NCBI GenBank assembly: GCA_020444165.1
Contig: JAHLLK010000027.1
Span: forward strand, 1 to 64,000
Direction: 5' to 3'
Length of the DNA: 64,000 nt
DNA from: Deltaproteobacteria bacterium
GTDB lineage: Bacteria; Desulfobacterota; Desulfarculia; Desulfarculales; Desulfarculaceae
Shown here: piece by piece, positions 9,559-18,671 of the stretch
Numbering within the stretch: position 1 is the first letter of the stretch
Layout: the number at the start of each line of letters is the position of its first letter
The notes under the pieces: generated by a model
What the model saw: the letters and a program-made list of their open reading frames with translations, nothing else
Told to the model about the DNA's origin: nothing
The model's database searches: none
Program-made: the position numbers and the translations under genes

Positions 9559-9993
9559 ATGATGCCCAATTCCTCCCAACCCGGCGCGGCCCTCCTGTTC
9601 ATCAACGAGGTTTCGCGCCTGGTGAACCTGTCCCAGAAGCGCATCCGCGAGTACGAAAAGGAAGGGTTCCTCAAGCCCGAGCGGGAGGAGCGCACCAACA
9701 ACCGCCTCTACAGTCCCTTTGAGATCATGCAGATCCGGGCCGTGAACCGGCTTCTCTCGGAAGAGGGCTTCACCCTTTCCTGCCTGCGGGCCCTGTTGGT
9801 GCTGGCCCCGTGCTGGAAGATCTTCGACTGCCCGCCGCGGGCCGCCTGCGCGGCCTACCACCATCCCCACCAGCCCTGCCACGAGGTGCGTCTGCTTGAG
9901 CCCACCCTGTGCCAGGGGCCTTGCTGCCGCTGCGCCATCTTCCTGAACCGGGAGCGGGAGGCCGCGGCGCCCCTGGGGGAGGTGGCCCATTGA
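9559..9993 (+). CDS. MerR-like regulator with cysteine-rich C-terminus
   Basis: A 144-residue protein. Residues 13-75 form a MerR-type winged helix (INEVSRLVNLSQKRIREYEKEG, then NRLYSPFEIMQIRAVNRLL). The remaining part is short and rich in Cys (eight Cys within about 45 residues, including PCWKIFDC, LCQGPCCRC and a His pair), quite unlike the long coiled dimer helix of classical MerR proteins. That suggests a bound metal or Fe-S cluster as the signal. AAAGGA precedes the ATG. It overlaps mobA by four bases, so it may sense molybdenum/tungsten supply or cofactor state (inference). The target operator was not identified. Confidence 0.8.
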   Translation: MMPNSSQPGAALLFINEVSRLVNLSQKRIREYEKEGFLKPEREERTNNRLYSPFEIMQIRAVNRLLSEEGFTLSCLRALLVLAPCWKIFDCPPRAACAAYHHPHQPCHEVRLLEPTLCQGPCCRCAIFLNREREAAAPLGEVAH

Positions 9994-10637
9994 GCCCCCC
10001 GGAGCTGAGCCCCCCGGCTCCCCCCCTGGGTGTCGTGCTGGCCGGGGGCCAGGGCCGACGCCTGGGCGGCGGCGGCAAGGCGCTGCGGGAAGTGGGCGGC
10101 CGCACCCTGGTGGAACTGGCCGTGGCCAAGCTCCAGAGCGTGTGCCCCCGGGTGGTGGTGGTCACCAGCCGGGTGACCGAGTTGGCCGGCCTGCCGGTGG
10201 AGCTTATCGCCGACCACCTGCCCGGCGAAGGGCCCCTGGCCGCCTTGGCCACGGCCCTGTGGTTCACCCGGGCCCCGGCGGTGTTGGTCTTGGCCGTGGA
10301 CCTGCCCCTGGCCCGGACCGAGTTCCTGTCCCTGTTGGCCCAGGGCGACCCCACGGCCAGGGCCCTGGTGCCCGTGGGACCCGAGGGGTTCCAGCCGCTC
10401 ATGGCCTGGTACAGCCGGGCCTGCCTGCCCATGGCCCAGAGCCTTTTGGCCCAGGGTGAGCGCAAGATCGGGCTGTTGGTACGGCGGGTGGCGGCCCGTA
10501 AGCTGGGGCCGGAGGTCTGGTCCGCGGTGGACCCCGAGGGGGAAAGCTTTTTCAACGTAAACTATCCGGAAGACTTGGCCAAAGTGCGCGCCCTCATCGC
10601 CCGGCGTGGGTTGTTTGACACACCGCTGCCGGCCTAG
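9990..10637 (+). CDS. mobA: Molybdenum cofactor guanylyltransferase (MobA-like)
   Basis: A 215-residue nucleotidyltransferase that adds GMP to molybdopterin to make the bis-MGD cofactor used by enzymes such as the molybdoenzyme at 40-42 kb. The N-terminal LAGGQGRRLGGGGKAL is the nucleotide-binding signature, followed by IADHLPGEGPLAAL and VLAVDLPLA (metal-binding DxP region), with FNVNYPEDL near the end. A TTG start at 9990 overlaps the stop of the upstream regulator and follows GGGAGGTGG, so the pair is translationally coupled. A CTP/UTP-utilising relative (MocA) is possible but the motifs favour MobA. Confidence 0.85.
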   Translation: MSPPELSPPAPPLGVVLAGGQGRRLGGGGKALREVGGRTLVELAVAKLQSVCPRVVVVTSRVTELAGLPVELIADHLPGEGPLAALATALWFTRAPAVLVLAVDLPLARTEFLSLLAQGDPTARALVPVGPEGFQPLMAWYSRACLPMAQSLLAQGERKIGLLVRRVAARKLGPEVWSAVDPEGESFFNVNYPEDLAKVRALIARRGLFDTPLPA

Positions 10638-10855
10638 TGTGGCCCAGAACCCACAACCCCTTAGCGCCCCTGGGGATTAATTCTTAGAAGCCACCTACCC
10701 AAAATGCCTTAGAATGGGGCCTCTGGAAGATTTACCCCTGCTCGACCTTCCTTGGGAACAAAAGTTGCATGCCTCATAGGGCGCGCGGGCCCCGGGGTCC
10801 GCCAACTGCGGGACCACCTGCCTCGGTCCCGGCCAGAAGGGAGGCGATAAGGGCC

Positions 10856-11794
10856 ATGCAACAACATCAGCGCACTTTGAAACGCCCGGTTTCCTGCATC
10901 GGCATCGGCTTGCACTCCGGCAAGCGGGTGAACCTCTGCCTGCGCCCGGCCGAGCCGGACACCGGCGTCATGTTCAAGCGGACCGATTTGCCCGGCGCCC
11001 CCCTCATCCCCGGCGACGTGCACCACGTGGTGGACACCACCATGTGCACCACCGTGGGCGAAGGCGAAGTCACCGTCTCCACCGTGGAACACCTCATGAG
11101 CGCCCTGTTCGGCCTGGGCGTGGACAACGTCCTGGTGGAAGTGGACGCCCCGGAGCTGCCGGTGATGGACGGCTCGGCCGCCCCCTTCGTGTTCCTGATC
11201 AAGAACACCGGCCTGGTGGATCAGCCGGCCCTTCGCCAGTACTACGTGGTCAAACGGGACTTCACCTGGCAGTCCGCCAGCGGGGACAAGGTCCTGTCCG
11301 TGTCGCCGGCCCCGGAAACCAAGGTGGACTTCACCATCGAGTACCAGCACCCCCTGATCCGCACCCAGAAAATGGCTTTCCGGTTCTCCCAGAAAGCCTA
11401 TGACAAGGAGATCAGCCGGGCCCGCACCTACGGCTTCCTGGCCGATATCCAGGCCCTGCACGCCGCCAACCTGGGTCTGGGCGGTTCCTTGGACAACGCC
11501 GTGGTGCTGGACGAGTACCACGTGCTGAACGATGACGGGCTGCGCTTCTCCGACGAGTTCGTGCGCCACAAGGTGCTGGACTTCATCGGCGACATGGCCC
11601 TGGTGGGCCGGCCGATCCTGGGCTCGTTCAAGGCCTTGCGGTCCGGGCACCAGTTGAACAACGAAATGCTCCGGGCCTTTTTGGCCGATCCCCAGGCCTG
11701 GCAGTTGGTCCCCGCCCCGCTCACCGGCGAGGAGGCCCCCCTGCCGCGCCTCTCCGCGCCGGAACTCCACCTGGGCCAGGCCGCCGTAGCCTGA
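10856..11794 (+). CDS. lpxC: UDP-3-O-acyl-N-acetylglucosamine deacetylase
   Basis: A 312-residue zinc enzyme for the committed step of lipid A synthesis. Zinc ligands and catalytic motifs are visible: STVEHLMSAL (first His), ELPVMDGSAAPFVFLI, the FRHKVLDFIGDMAL-type sequence (His and Asp ligands) and SGHQLNNEML (general acid His). It starts at an ATG after GGGAGG. The 218-base gap upstream shows no strong promoter. It is followed after 67 bases by mobile element M3, so it is probably transcribed alone. It shows that the cell makes LPS. Confidence 0.95.
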   Translation: MQQHQRTLKRPVSCIGIGLHSGKRVNLCLRPAEPDTGVMFKRTDLPGAPLIPGDVHHVVDTTMCTTVGEGEVTVSTVEHLMSALFGLGVDNVLVEVDAPELPVMDGSAAPFVFLIKNTGLVDQPALRQYYVVKRDFTWQSASGDKVLSVSPAPETKVDFTIEYQHPLIRTQKMAFRFSQKAYDKEISRARTYGFLADIQALHAANLGLGGSLDNAVVLDEYHVLNDDGLRFSDEFVRHKVLDFIGDMALVGRPILGSFKALRSGHQLNNEMLRAFLADPQAWQLVPAPLTGEEAPLPRLSAPELHLGQAAVA

Positions 11795-11861
11795 TCCTCC
11801 GCACCCCCAGGCCCATCCAGGCGGTCAGCGGCTCCCGGCCCCTCCGGGAGCTGGTCGAGTT

Positions 11862-12112
11862 GAGAGCAAGGCACGGTGCGTCCTGCACGGTGCCTCTTGG
11901 AGTTTTGCCAAAAGCGTGACTCCACCCCAGCAAACAGAGCTTGCTGGGGGCCCGGCTTTTGCCAAAACTCACAAATCACTCGCCTTTAAGTATCGCGATT
12001 TGGCGGGCCATCCATGGCCCGCATGAGGCCGGTGCACACAACCAACCGACAAAATGTTGCGTAACTGGCTGTCTATACATCGATACTTTCGCAAAGGCCG
12101 TGCATCGGCCTC
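11862..12112 (+). mobile_element. Small structured mobile element, copy M3
   Basis: A 251-bp copy between lpxC and the sensor kinase gene, from GAGAGCAAGGCACGG to CGTGCATCGGCCTC. The flanking 5-mers GAGTT (left) and CAGTT (right) differ at one base, an eroded target duplication. Its first stem is AAGGCACGGTGC with GCACGGTGCCTT (one mismatch), and it has an internal inverted copy of its own right end (GAGGCCGGTGCAC versus GAGGCCGATGCAC). It separates lpxC from the NtrYX operon, and the region between its right end and 12242 is about 130 bases. Confidence 0.85.
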
Positions 12113-12241
12113 CAGTTTGGCCAAGGCCCCGGCCGCCTCGCCGCCCGGGCCGGCTTCTGCCGCTTGCCTAAGCCCTGCTCCTCCCGTAACATAGCCTTAC
12201 TCTTGGCTTCCGGCCCCCGCCCGACCGCGAAAGGATGAGGC

Positions 12242-14515
12242 TTGGATCCCGCCGAACTGCGTCTGCAGAAAAAGGAGCTGGCCCGCCGCAAGCGGGAGCG
12301 CATCATCATCGCCGTGGTGGTGGTCCTGGTGGTGGTGGTCACCTATTTGGAAACCCGGGTGGTGGACCTGCCGGGAGACCTGCCGCTCGGCTCCTCCATC
12401 CTCATCTTCGCCCTGATCAACATCAACGCCCTGCTGCTCCTCCTCTTGATCTTCCTGGTGTTCCGCAACCTGGTGAAGCTCATGGTGGAGCGGCGGCGGG
12501 GGGTGTTGGGGGCGCGGCTGCGCACCAAGCTGGTGGTGGCCTTTGTCATCCTCTCCCTGGCCCCCAGCATCCTGTTGTTCTTCGCGGCCTTCCAGTTCGT
12601 GGGCACCTCCATGGAGTATTGGTTCAGCGCCCAGGTGGAGCGCTCCTTGTACGACGCCCTGGACGTGGCCGAAGCCTTCAACCAGCATTTCGCCGACACC
12701 ACGGCCCATTTCGCCGAGGTGGTGGCCCAGGACGTGTTGCAGCGGGGCGGCGAGCTGGAGGCGGGAAACCACCGCCTGGCCGCCCTGGCCGCCGAACGCC
12801 TGGGGCGCTATGACCTCACGGCCATCCGCATCTTCGACCGCCACCTGAACGAAGTGGCCCAGGCCATCCGCTCCGGCACCCACATCAGCCATCTGCAAAG
12901 CTTCCCCCTGGACCTGGTGAGCCGGGCCATCACCAACGGCCAATCCCTCACTCATTTGCAGACCGCGCCCACCGGGGACTTCGCCGCGGCGGTGCATCCC
13001 CTGACCTACCCCAAGGAGGGTGGCGGCGGGGTGGTGGCCGGGGCCCTGGCCGTTTTCCGGCTCATGCCGCCCGGGGCCCTGGAGAGCACGGCCGAGATCC
13101 GCCAGGGCCTGGCCGGCTACCGCCAGCTCAAGGCCTTCAAGGGCCCCATCAAGACCAACCAGTACATCACCCTGTCCATCGTGACCCTGTTGATCATCTT
13201 CGCGGCCACCTGGTTCGGCTTCTACCTGGCCAAGACCATCACCGTGCCCCTGATGGAGGTGGCCCAGGGCACCCAGCGGGTGGCCGGCGGAGACTACGAC
13301 TTCTTCATCCAGGCCGAGGGACCCGACGAGATCGGCACCCTGGTCAACGCCTTCAACCGCATGACCGCGGACCTGAAGACATCGAAGGCCCGTCTGGACG
13401 AGGCCCAGCGCGAGATGCGGCGCACCAACCTGGAGTTGGAGGAGCGGCGCCGCAATATGGAGATCATCCTGGCCAACGTGGCCGCCGGGGTCATCGCGGT
13501 GGACTCCACCGGCGCGGTGTCCATCTTCAACCCCTCGGCCGAGCGCCTGCTGAAAACCCAGGGCGAAGCCGTGTTGGGCCAGCAGTGGGACAGCCTCCTG
13601 GCCGCGGAGCACCGCCAGCTGGTGGAGAACATGCTCCAGGGCCTCACCCCCGGCGGCCGGGGCGCGGTGAACCAGCAGGTGCGCCTGAACCTGGGCGGCG
13701 AGACCCTGACCCTCATGGTGCACATGAGCGCCCTCAGGGACGAGCTGGGTCAGGACCTGGGCCTGGTGGTGGTGTTCGAGGACCTGACCGAGCTGGAAAA
13801 GGCCCAGCGCATGGCCGCCTGGCGCGAGGTGGCCCGCCGCATCGCCCACGAGGTGAAGAACCCCCTGACCCCCATCAAGCTCTCGGCCCAGCGGCTCATG
13901 CGGCGCTACGGCGAGCTGGTGCCCCCCGAGGACACCGTGTTCGAGGAATGCGTGCAGACCATCATCCGCCAGGTGGAGGAGCTGCGGAAATTGGTCAGCG
14001 AGTTCTCCACTTTCGCCCGCCTGCCCGCGGCCCGCCTGGCCCCGGCCGATTTGGTGTCCATCGCCGAGGAGACCCTGTCGCTCTTCAAGAGCGCCCACAG
14101 CGACCTGACCTTCCAACTGGAGGTGGACGACGACATCCCCATCTTCGAGCTGGACCGCGAGCAGATCTCCCGGGCCCTCATCAACCTGGTGGACAACGCC
14201 GTGGCCGCGGTGGAGGCCACCGGCCGCCCCGGGCAGGTCACCATCCGGCTTTCCCATGATGATATCTTGAAAATAGTCCGCCTGGAGGTGGAGGACACCG
14301 GGCCGGGGGTGCGGCCGGAGGACAAGCTTCGGCTGTTCGAACCCTATTACTCCACCAAGAAGACCGGCACCGGGCTGGGGCTCACCATCGTCAGCACCAT
14401 CGTGGCCGATCACGGCGGCTACGTCCGGGTGCAGGACAACGATCCCCAGGGAGCCCGGATCATCATCGAACTGCCGGCCAAGGGCGGCCGTCCGGCCCGG
14501 AGCGAGGCTTCATGA
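12242..14515 (+). CDS. NtrY-like membrane sensor histidine kinase
   Basis: A 757-residue sensor kinase. Three N-terminal membrane segments (residues about 20-40, 50-75, 95-120) and a fourth at about 300-325 bracket an extracytoplasmic sensing region. A HAMP linker, a PAS domain (from about residue 400, VAAGVIAVDSTGAVSIFN), the H-box RIAHEVKNPLTPIKL, the N-box NLVDNAVAAVE, and G-boxes DTGPGVRPED and GTGLGLTIV follow. A TTG start after AAAGGATGAGG is used. The layout is that of NtrY. It overlaps the response regulator by ATGA, so the two are coupled. Relatives respond to nitrogen, redox or envelope status; the signal here is not known. Confidence 0.9.
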   Translation: MDPAELRLQKKELARRKRERIIIAVVVVLVVVVTYLETRVVDLPGDLPLGSSILIFALININALLLLLLIFLVFRNLVKLMVERRRGVLGARLRTKLVVAFVILSLAPSILLFFAAFQFVGTSMEYWFSAQVERSLYDALDVAEAFNQHFADTTAHFAEVVAQDVLQRGGELEAGNHRLAALAAERLGRYDLTAIRIFDRHLNEVAQAIRSGTHISHLQSFPLDLVSRAITNGQSLTHLQTAPTGDFAAAVHPLTYPKEGGGGVVAGALAVFRLMPPGALESTAEIRQGLAGYRQLKAFKGPIKTNQYITLSIVTLLIIFAATWFGFYLAKTITVPLMEVAQGTQRVAGGDYDFFIQAEGPDEIGTLVNAFNRMTADLKTSKARLDEAQREMRRTNLELEERRRNMEIILANVAAGVIAVDSTGAVSIFNPSAERLLKTQGEAVLGQQWDSLLAAEHRQLVENMLQGLTPGGRGAVNQQVRLNLGGETLTLMVHMSALRDELGQDLGLVVVFEDLTELEKAQRMAAWREVARRIAHEVKNPLTPIKLSAQRLMRRYGELVPPEDTVFEECVQTIIRQVEELRKLVSEFSTFARLPAARLAPADLVSIAEETLSLFKSAHSDLTFQLEVDDDIPIFELDREQISRALINLVDNAVAAVEATGRPGQVTIRLSHDDILKIVRLEVEDTGPGVRPEDKLRLFEPYYSTKKTGTGLGLTIVSTIVADHGGYVRVQDNDPQGARIIIELPAKGGRPARSEAS

Positions 14516-15867
14516 GCGCCAATATCCTGATCGTGGACGACGAGCCCTCCATCCGCCGCTCCCTGGAGGGCATCCTGGCCGACGAGGGCTATGCCTGCCG
14601 CGCCGCGCCCTCGGGCGAGGCGGCCCTGGAGGCGGTGGAGGACGAGGAGCCGGATCTGCTCCTCCTGGACGTGTGGCTGCCGGGCATGGACGGGCTCACC
14701 GTGCTGGAGCGCCTGAAGGCGGCCCGGCCCCATCTGCCGGTGGTGATGATCTCGGGCCACGGCACGGTGGAGACCGCGGTGAAGGCCACCCGCCTGGGGG
14801 CCTTTGACTTCATCGAAAAGCCCCTGGACATGGACAAGATCCTCTTGTCCATCCGGAACGGCCTGGAGCTGGGCCGGCTGTCCCAGGAGCTTTCGCTGCT
14901 CAAAGCCAAGGCCGCCCCGCCCACCCTCATCGGCCAAAGCCCGGCCATGGACCAGGTGCGCCGGGCCATCGCCATGGTGGCTCCCACGGATTCCTGGGTG
15001 CTCATCACCGGCGAAAACGGCACCGGCAAGGAGCTGGTGGCCCAGGCCATCCACCGCCAGAGCAAGCGGGCCCGGGGGCCCTTCGTGGACGTGAACTGCG
15101 CGGCCATCCCCGAGGAGCTGATCGAGAGCGAGCTGTTCGGCCACGAGAAAGGCGCCTTCACCGGGGCCACCGGCAGCAAGCGGGGCAAGTTCGACCTGGC
15201 CCACAAGGGCACCATCCTGCTGGACGAGATCGGGGACATGAGCCTGAAGACCCAGGCCAAGATCCTCCGCATCCTCCAGGAGCGGCGCTTCGAGCGGGTG
15301 GGCGGCACCCGCACCATCGCGGTGGACGTGCGGGTCCTGGCCGCCACCAACAAGGACCTCACCGCCGAGATCGCGGCCGGGCGCTTCCGCGAGGACCTGT
15401 ACTACCGCCTCAACGTGATCCCCATCGAGGTGCCGCCCCTCCGCGAGCGGACCGAGGACATCCCGCTGTTGGCCGAGCAGTTTCTGGGCGAGCAGTGCCG
15501 CCGGGCCCACACCCCCAAGAAGGCCTTCTCACCCGCCGCCCTGGAGCTGTTGAAACGCCAGGCCTGGCCCGGCAACGTGCGGGAGCTGAAGAACCTGGTG
15601 GAACGCCTGGTGATCCTCTCGCCGGGCGCGGAAATCGGCCCCGAGAACCTGCCCGGCGCCGCGCGGGCCGAGGCCCAGGCGGGCGGGTCCCTGCCCCCGG
15701 AGCTGTTGGTGGACGACTTCAAGGAGGCCCGCCAGGCCTTCGAGCGCCATTACCTGGACCACAAACTCAAGGAAAACGAGGGCAACATCAGCCAGACCGC
15801 CGAGGTCATCGGCCTGGAGCGCAGCCACCTGCACAAGAAGTTGAAAAGCCTGGGTATCCGCGACTGA
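14512..15867 (+). CDS. NtrX-like sigma-54-dependent response regulator
   Basis: A 451-residue cytoplasmic regulator. Residues 1-120 are a receiver domain ([10 protein letters not shown], phospho-acceptor Asp in [13 protein letters not shown], and FDFIEKPLD). Residues about 140-370 form an AAA+ sigma-54 activation domain with Walker A GENGTGKE, the sigma-54 contact loop GAFTGA, Walker B ILLDEIGD, and the arginine-rich sensor region. The C-terminus is a Fis-type helix-turn-helix ([19 protein letters not shown]). It pairs with the kinase just upstream. It should activate sigma-54 promoters when phosphorylated; no target in this window is evident. Confidence 0.9.
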   Translation: MSANILIVDDEPSIRRSLEGILADEGYACRAAPSGEAALEAVEDEEPDLLLLDVWLPGMDGLTVLERLKAARPHLPVVMISGHGTVETAVKATRLGAFDFIEKPLDMDKILLSIRNGLELGRLSQELSLLKAKAAPPTLIGQSPAMDQVRRAIAMVAPTDSWVLITGENGTGKELVAQAIHRQSKRARGPFVDVNCAAIPEELIESELFGHEKGAFTGATGSKRGKFDLAHKGTILLDEIGDMSLKTQAKILRILQERRFERVGGTRTIAVDVRVLAATNKDLTAEIAAGRFREDLYYRLNVIPIEVPPLRERTEDIPLLAEQFLGEQCRRAHTPKKAFSPAALELLKRQAWPGNVRELKNLVERLVILSPGAEIGPENLPGAARAEAQAGGSLPPELLVDDFKEARQAFERHYLDHKLKENEGNISQTAEVIGLERSHLHKKLKSLGIRD

Positions 15868-15885
15868 TTCCCCCCGGGAGTTGCC

Positions 15886-17274
15886 ATGGACTTCATGCAC
15901 ATAGCCGCGGTGGTGCTGGTCCTCGCCGCGGCCTTCTCCTTCCTGGCCCAGCTGGCCCCCCGGGTGCCCTTGAAGATCGGCATCCTGCTCCTCTCCCTGG
16001 CCGCCTTCCTGGTCCTGTTGGGCCTGGACCGCTGGACCGGGGCGGATCTGGCCGGCTGGGCCTCCCGCCTGGCCTCCTCGGTGGACTTCAGCCAAGTGGT
16101 GCTGGAGGGGTTCCTGGGCTTCCTCCTCTTTGCCGGGGCCCTGGAAGTGGAGCTGGCGGACCTGTGGGATCACCGCCGCGAGGTGAGCATCCTGGCCACC
16201 CTGGGGGTTTTGGTTTCCACCTTCCTGGTGGGCGGCGCGGTGTACGCCCTGGCCCGGGCTCTGGGGCTGGGCCTGGACCTGGTGCACGCCCTGCTGTTCG
16301 GCGCCCTCATCTCCCCCACCGACCCCATCGCGGTCATGGCTCTGTTCCGCTCCCTGGGCGCCCCCCGGGCCCTGCAGACCAAGGTCACCGGCGAGTCCCT
16401 GTTCAACGACGGCATCGGCGTGGTGGTCTTCCTGGTCATCCTGGGCCTTCTCACCCGGCCCGCGGAAGTCACCGTCTCTTCGGTGCTGCTGCTCCTGGTG
16501 GTGGAGGTGCTGGGCGGCGTCGCATTCGGCCTGGCCGCCGGCCTGCTGGCCTACCTCATGCTGCGGCGGGTGGACAACTACCCCGTGGAGGTGCTCATCA
16601 CCCTGGCCCTGGTGGTGGGCGGCTACGTGCTGGCCGGCGACCTGCACGTGTCCGCGCCCATCGCCATGGTGGTGGCCGGGCTGTTCATCGGCAACCGGGG
16701 CCGCCGCCTGGCCATGAGCGAGAACACCCGCCTGCACCTGGATCATTTCTGGGAGATGGTGGACGACCTCCTGAACGTGGTGCTGTTCGTGCTCATCGGC
16801 CTGGAGGTCTTGGTCATCGCCTTTGACCACCAGCGCCTGTGGGCCGGGGCCCTGGCCGTACCCCTGGTGCTCTTGGCCCGCTGGCTCAGCGTGCGCCTGT
16901 CCCTGGGGCTGTTGGGCCAAGGGCGGGCCAACGGCCCGGCCGTGGTGCGGGTCCTCATCTGGGGCGGGCTGCGGGGCGGCATCTCGGTGGCCCTGGCCCT
17001 TTCCCTGCCGGCCGACGCCTCCCGGGAGCTGATCCTCACCATGACCTACGTGGTGGTGGTGTTCTCCATCGGGGCGCAGGGCCTCACCCTGCCGCTCCTC
17101 TTGCCCGCGGCCCGCCGGGAGCTGGGCACCGGCCCGGCACCGCCGGAGCCCATGCCCGGGGAAGCCTCCGCCTCGGCCAACGCCGAAGGCTCCGCCCTCG
17201 AACCCCACCCGGCCCCCGACCCCGCCCCCCACCCAGCCCCTGACCGGGCTTCCGCCCCGGAACCCCGGCCGTGA
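15886..17274 (+). CDS. CPA1-type cation/proton antiporter (NhaP-like)
   Basis: A 462-residue inner-membrane antiporter with about twelve hydrophobic segments. Core ion-binding motifs are SPTDPIAVMALF and GESLFNDGIGVVVF, both typical of CPA1/NhaP Na+/H+ or K+/H+ exchangers, and GGLRGGISVALALSLP appears near the last helices. The last 50 residues are a Pro/Ala/Glu tail with PAPDPAPHPAPD, probably disordered. It starts 19 bases after ntrX and ends overlapping the EamA gene as GTGA, so it is likely in the same transcript. It serves pH or ion homeostasis; the ion is not determinable. Confidence 0.88.
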   Translation: MDFMHIAAVVLVLAAAFSFLAQLAPRVPLKIGILLLSLAAFLVLLGLDRWTGADLAGWASRLASSVDFSQVVLEGFLGFLLFAGALEVELADLWDHRREVSILATLGVLVSTFLVGGAVYALARALGLGLDLVHALLFGALISPTDPIAVMALFRSLGAPRALQTKVTGESLFNDGIGVVVFLVILGLLTRPAEVTVSSVLLLLVVEVLGGVAFGLAAGLLAYLMLRRVDNYPVEVLITLALVVGGYVLAGDLHVSAPIAMVVAGLFIGNRGRRLAMSENTRLHLDHFWEMVDDLLNVVLFVLIGLEVLVIAFDHQRLWAGALAVPLVLLARWLSVRLSLGLLGQGRANGPAVVRVLIWGGLRGGISVALALSLPADASRELILTMTYVVVVFSIGAQGLTLPLLLPAARRELGTGPAPPEPMPGEASASANAEGSALEPHPAPDPAPHPAPDRASAPEPRP

Positions 17275-18212
17275 GCCAGGAAACGGGGGGGGTGACGCCG
17301 GTCGCCCCGCCCGCCGACCCCTGGCGCTCCCGGCTGGTGGGCGTGGCCCTGGTGAACACGGCCACCCTGGCCTGGGCCACCAACGTGGCCCTGGGCCGCT
17401 GGCTCCGGGCCGACATCGGGCCCTTGACCCTGGCCGCGCTGCGCTTCAGCGTGGTGGGCCTGGTGTTCCTGGCGCTGCTGCGCCGCCTGCCGCCCTGGGA
17501 GCGGCGGCTCGGCCCGGAAAAATGGTGGCTCGTCGGCATGGCGCTGACCGGAGTGGCCGCCTTCAGCCCGCTTCTCTACTGGGGGCTCCACTCCAGCACC
17601 GCCGTGAACTGCGCCCTGATCCAGGGCTTCGCCCCCCTCATCACCGCGCTCATCGCCGGAGTGCTCATCGCCGAGCCCGTCACCCGCCGCCAGATAGCCG
17701 GCGCCGTGCTGGGGCTGGTGGGCGTGCTGGGCCTCCTGGCCAGCGGCTCCGGCGGCTTTTTCCAGCACTTCACGGTCAACCCCGGCGATGTCATCCTCCT
17801 GGCCTCGGCCGGGGTCTGGGCCCTGTACTCGGTCCTGGGCCGCCGGGTCATGCGCACCCGCTCCCCCCTGGCCGCCACCGCCTTCTCCGTCTTCCTGGCC
17901 CTGCCGCTCCTCTGGGCCGCCGCCACCGCCGAAATGCTCCTGGTCCAGCCGCCCCACTTCACCCCGGCCACCGGGCTCGCCGTGCTGCACATCTGCCTGG
18001 TGCCCACCCTGGTGGGCTTCTGGGCCTGGAACCAGGCCGTGCGCGCCCTGGGCGCCGGCGGAGCCATGGTCTTCTATAACACCCTGCCCCTCTACGGCGT
18101 GCTCCTGGGCGCCCTGCTCCTCCACGAACCCCTCGGCTTCGGCCACCTCGGCTTCGGCGGCCTCATCCTGGCCGGCGGCGTCTGGGCCACTTTGGAGCGG
18201 AGTAAGAGTTAA
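17271..18212 (+). CDS. EamA-family (DMT superfamily) transporter
   Basis: A 313-residue protein with ten hydrophobic helices arranged as two EamA repeats. The first repeat has TLAWATNVALGRWL and LTLAALRFSVVG; the second starts near ILLASAGVWALYSVLGRR. This family exports amino acids or metabolites, but no substrate is predicted. The GTG start overlaps the antiporter stop. The gene ends just before a strong hairpin terminator at 18233-18280. Confidence 0.85.
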   Translation: MSQETGGVTPVAPPADPWRSRLVGVALVNTATLAWATNVALGRWLRADIGPLTLAALRFSVVGLVFLALLRRLPPWERRLGPEKWWLVGMALTGVAAFSPLLYWGLHSSTAVNCALIQGFAPLITALIAGVLIAEPVTRRQIAGAVLGLVGVLGLLASGSGGFFQHFTVNPGDVILLASAGVWALYSVLGRRVMRTRSPLAATAFSVFLALPLLWAAATAEMLLVQPPHFTPATGLAVLHICLVPTLVGFWAWNQAVRALGAGGAMVFYNTLPLYGVLLGALLLHEPLGFGHLGFGGLILAGGVWATLERSKS

Positions 18213-18232
18213 GATTTGGGAGAGGAGGAAGA

Positions 18233-18280
18233 TGTGGGGGGAAACCCCTTTTTTTGAAAAAAAAGGGGTTTCCCCCCACA
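18233..18280 (+). terminator. Long hairpin terminator, family copy H1
   Basis: A perfect 23-bp stem (TGTGGGGGGAAACCCC plus seven T on the left arm) closed by a two-base loop, followed by a conserved tail of CCCCCCTTCCCCC and AAAAAACTTTA. It lies 20 bases after the EamA stop. Related hairpins with different but still paired stems occur at 29241, 30310, 38727 and 45755. Confidence 0.85.
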
Positions 18281-18513
18281 CCCCCCTTCCCCCAAAAAAC
18301 TTTAGTGGATTTAGGGGGAAGGTTCTCGGAGAAATCGCAAAATGATTCTTTTATGCCTGTCCCAGAGTTGGCTCTATGGGCGACGCTTTGATTCGGTCTG
18401 ATTCTTCAATAGAATCCTACCGATTTCTCAGACGGCCTTTCGCCCCGGACCGGCACAGCCAGATGTTCGCCGGCAAGGCGACGGACAAGCGACAACCGGA
18501 GGCGTAGCTGAAG

Positions 18514-18671
18514 CTACGTCGAGGTTGGAGCGCGGTCCGCAACGCAGCCGGCGGGCATCTGGCGCAGCCGCCCCCGTCATGAAATGACAAACCCTACGTC
18601 GAGGTTGGAGCGCAGGCCCGGACGCAGCCGGCGGGCATCTGGCGCAGCCGCCCCCGTTCAAAATACCCACC
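18514..18671 (+). repeat. Two tandem copies of an 80-bp REP-like unit
   Basis: The unit beginning CTACGTCGAGGTTGGAGCGC and ending GGCGCAGCCGCCCCCGT occurs at 18514 and again at 18594, a period of 80 bases with about 65 well-conserved positions. It is preceded by a small palindrome (GTAGCTGAAGCTAC). It fills the gap between convergent EamA and MscS genes together with hairpin H1. It has no coding potential and looks like an intergenic repeat cluster. Confidence 0.75.

Noticed and set aside
18514..18671. Tandem 80-bp repeats as a CRISPR array
   Set aside because: Only two copies, a conserved unit of about 65 bases with no comparable unique spacer, and no cas genes.
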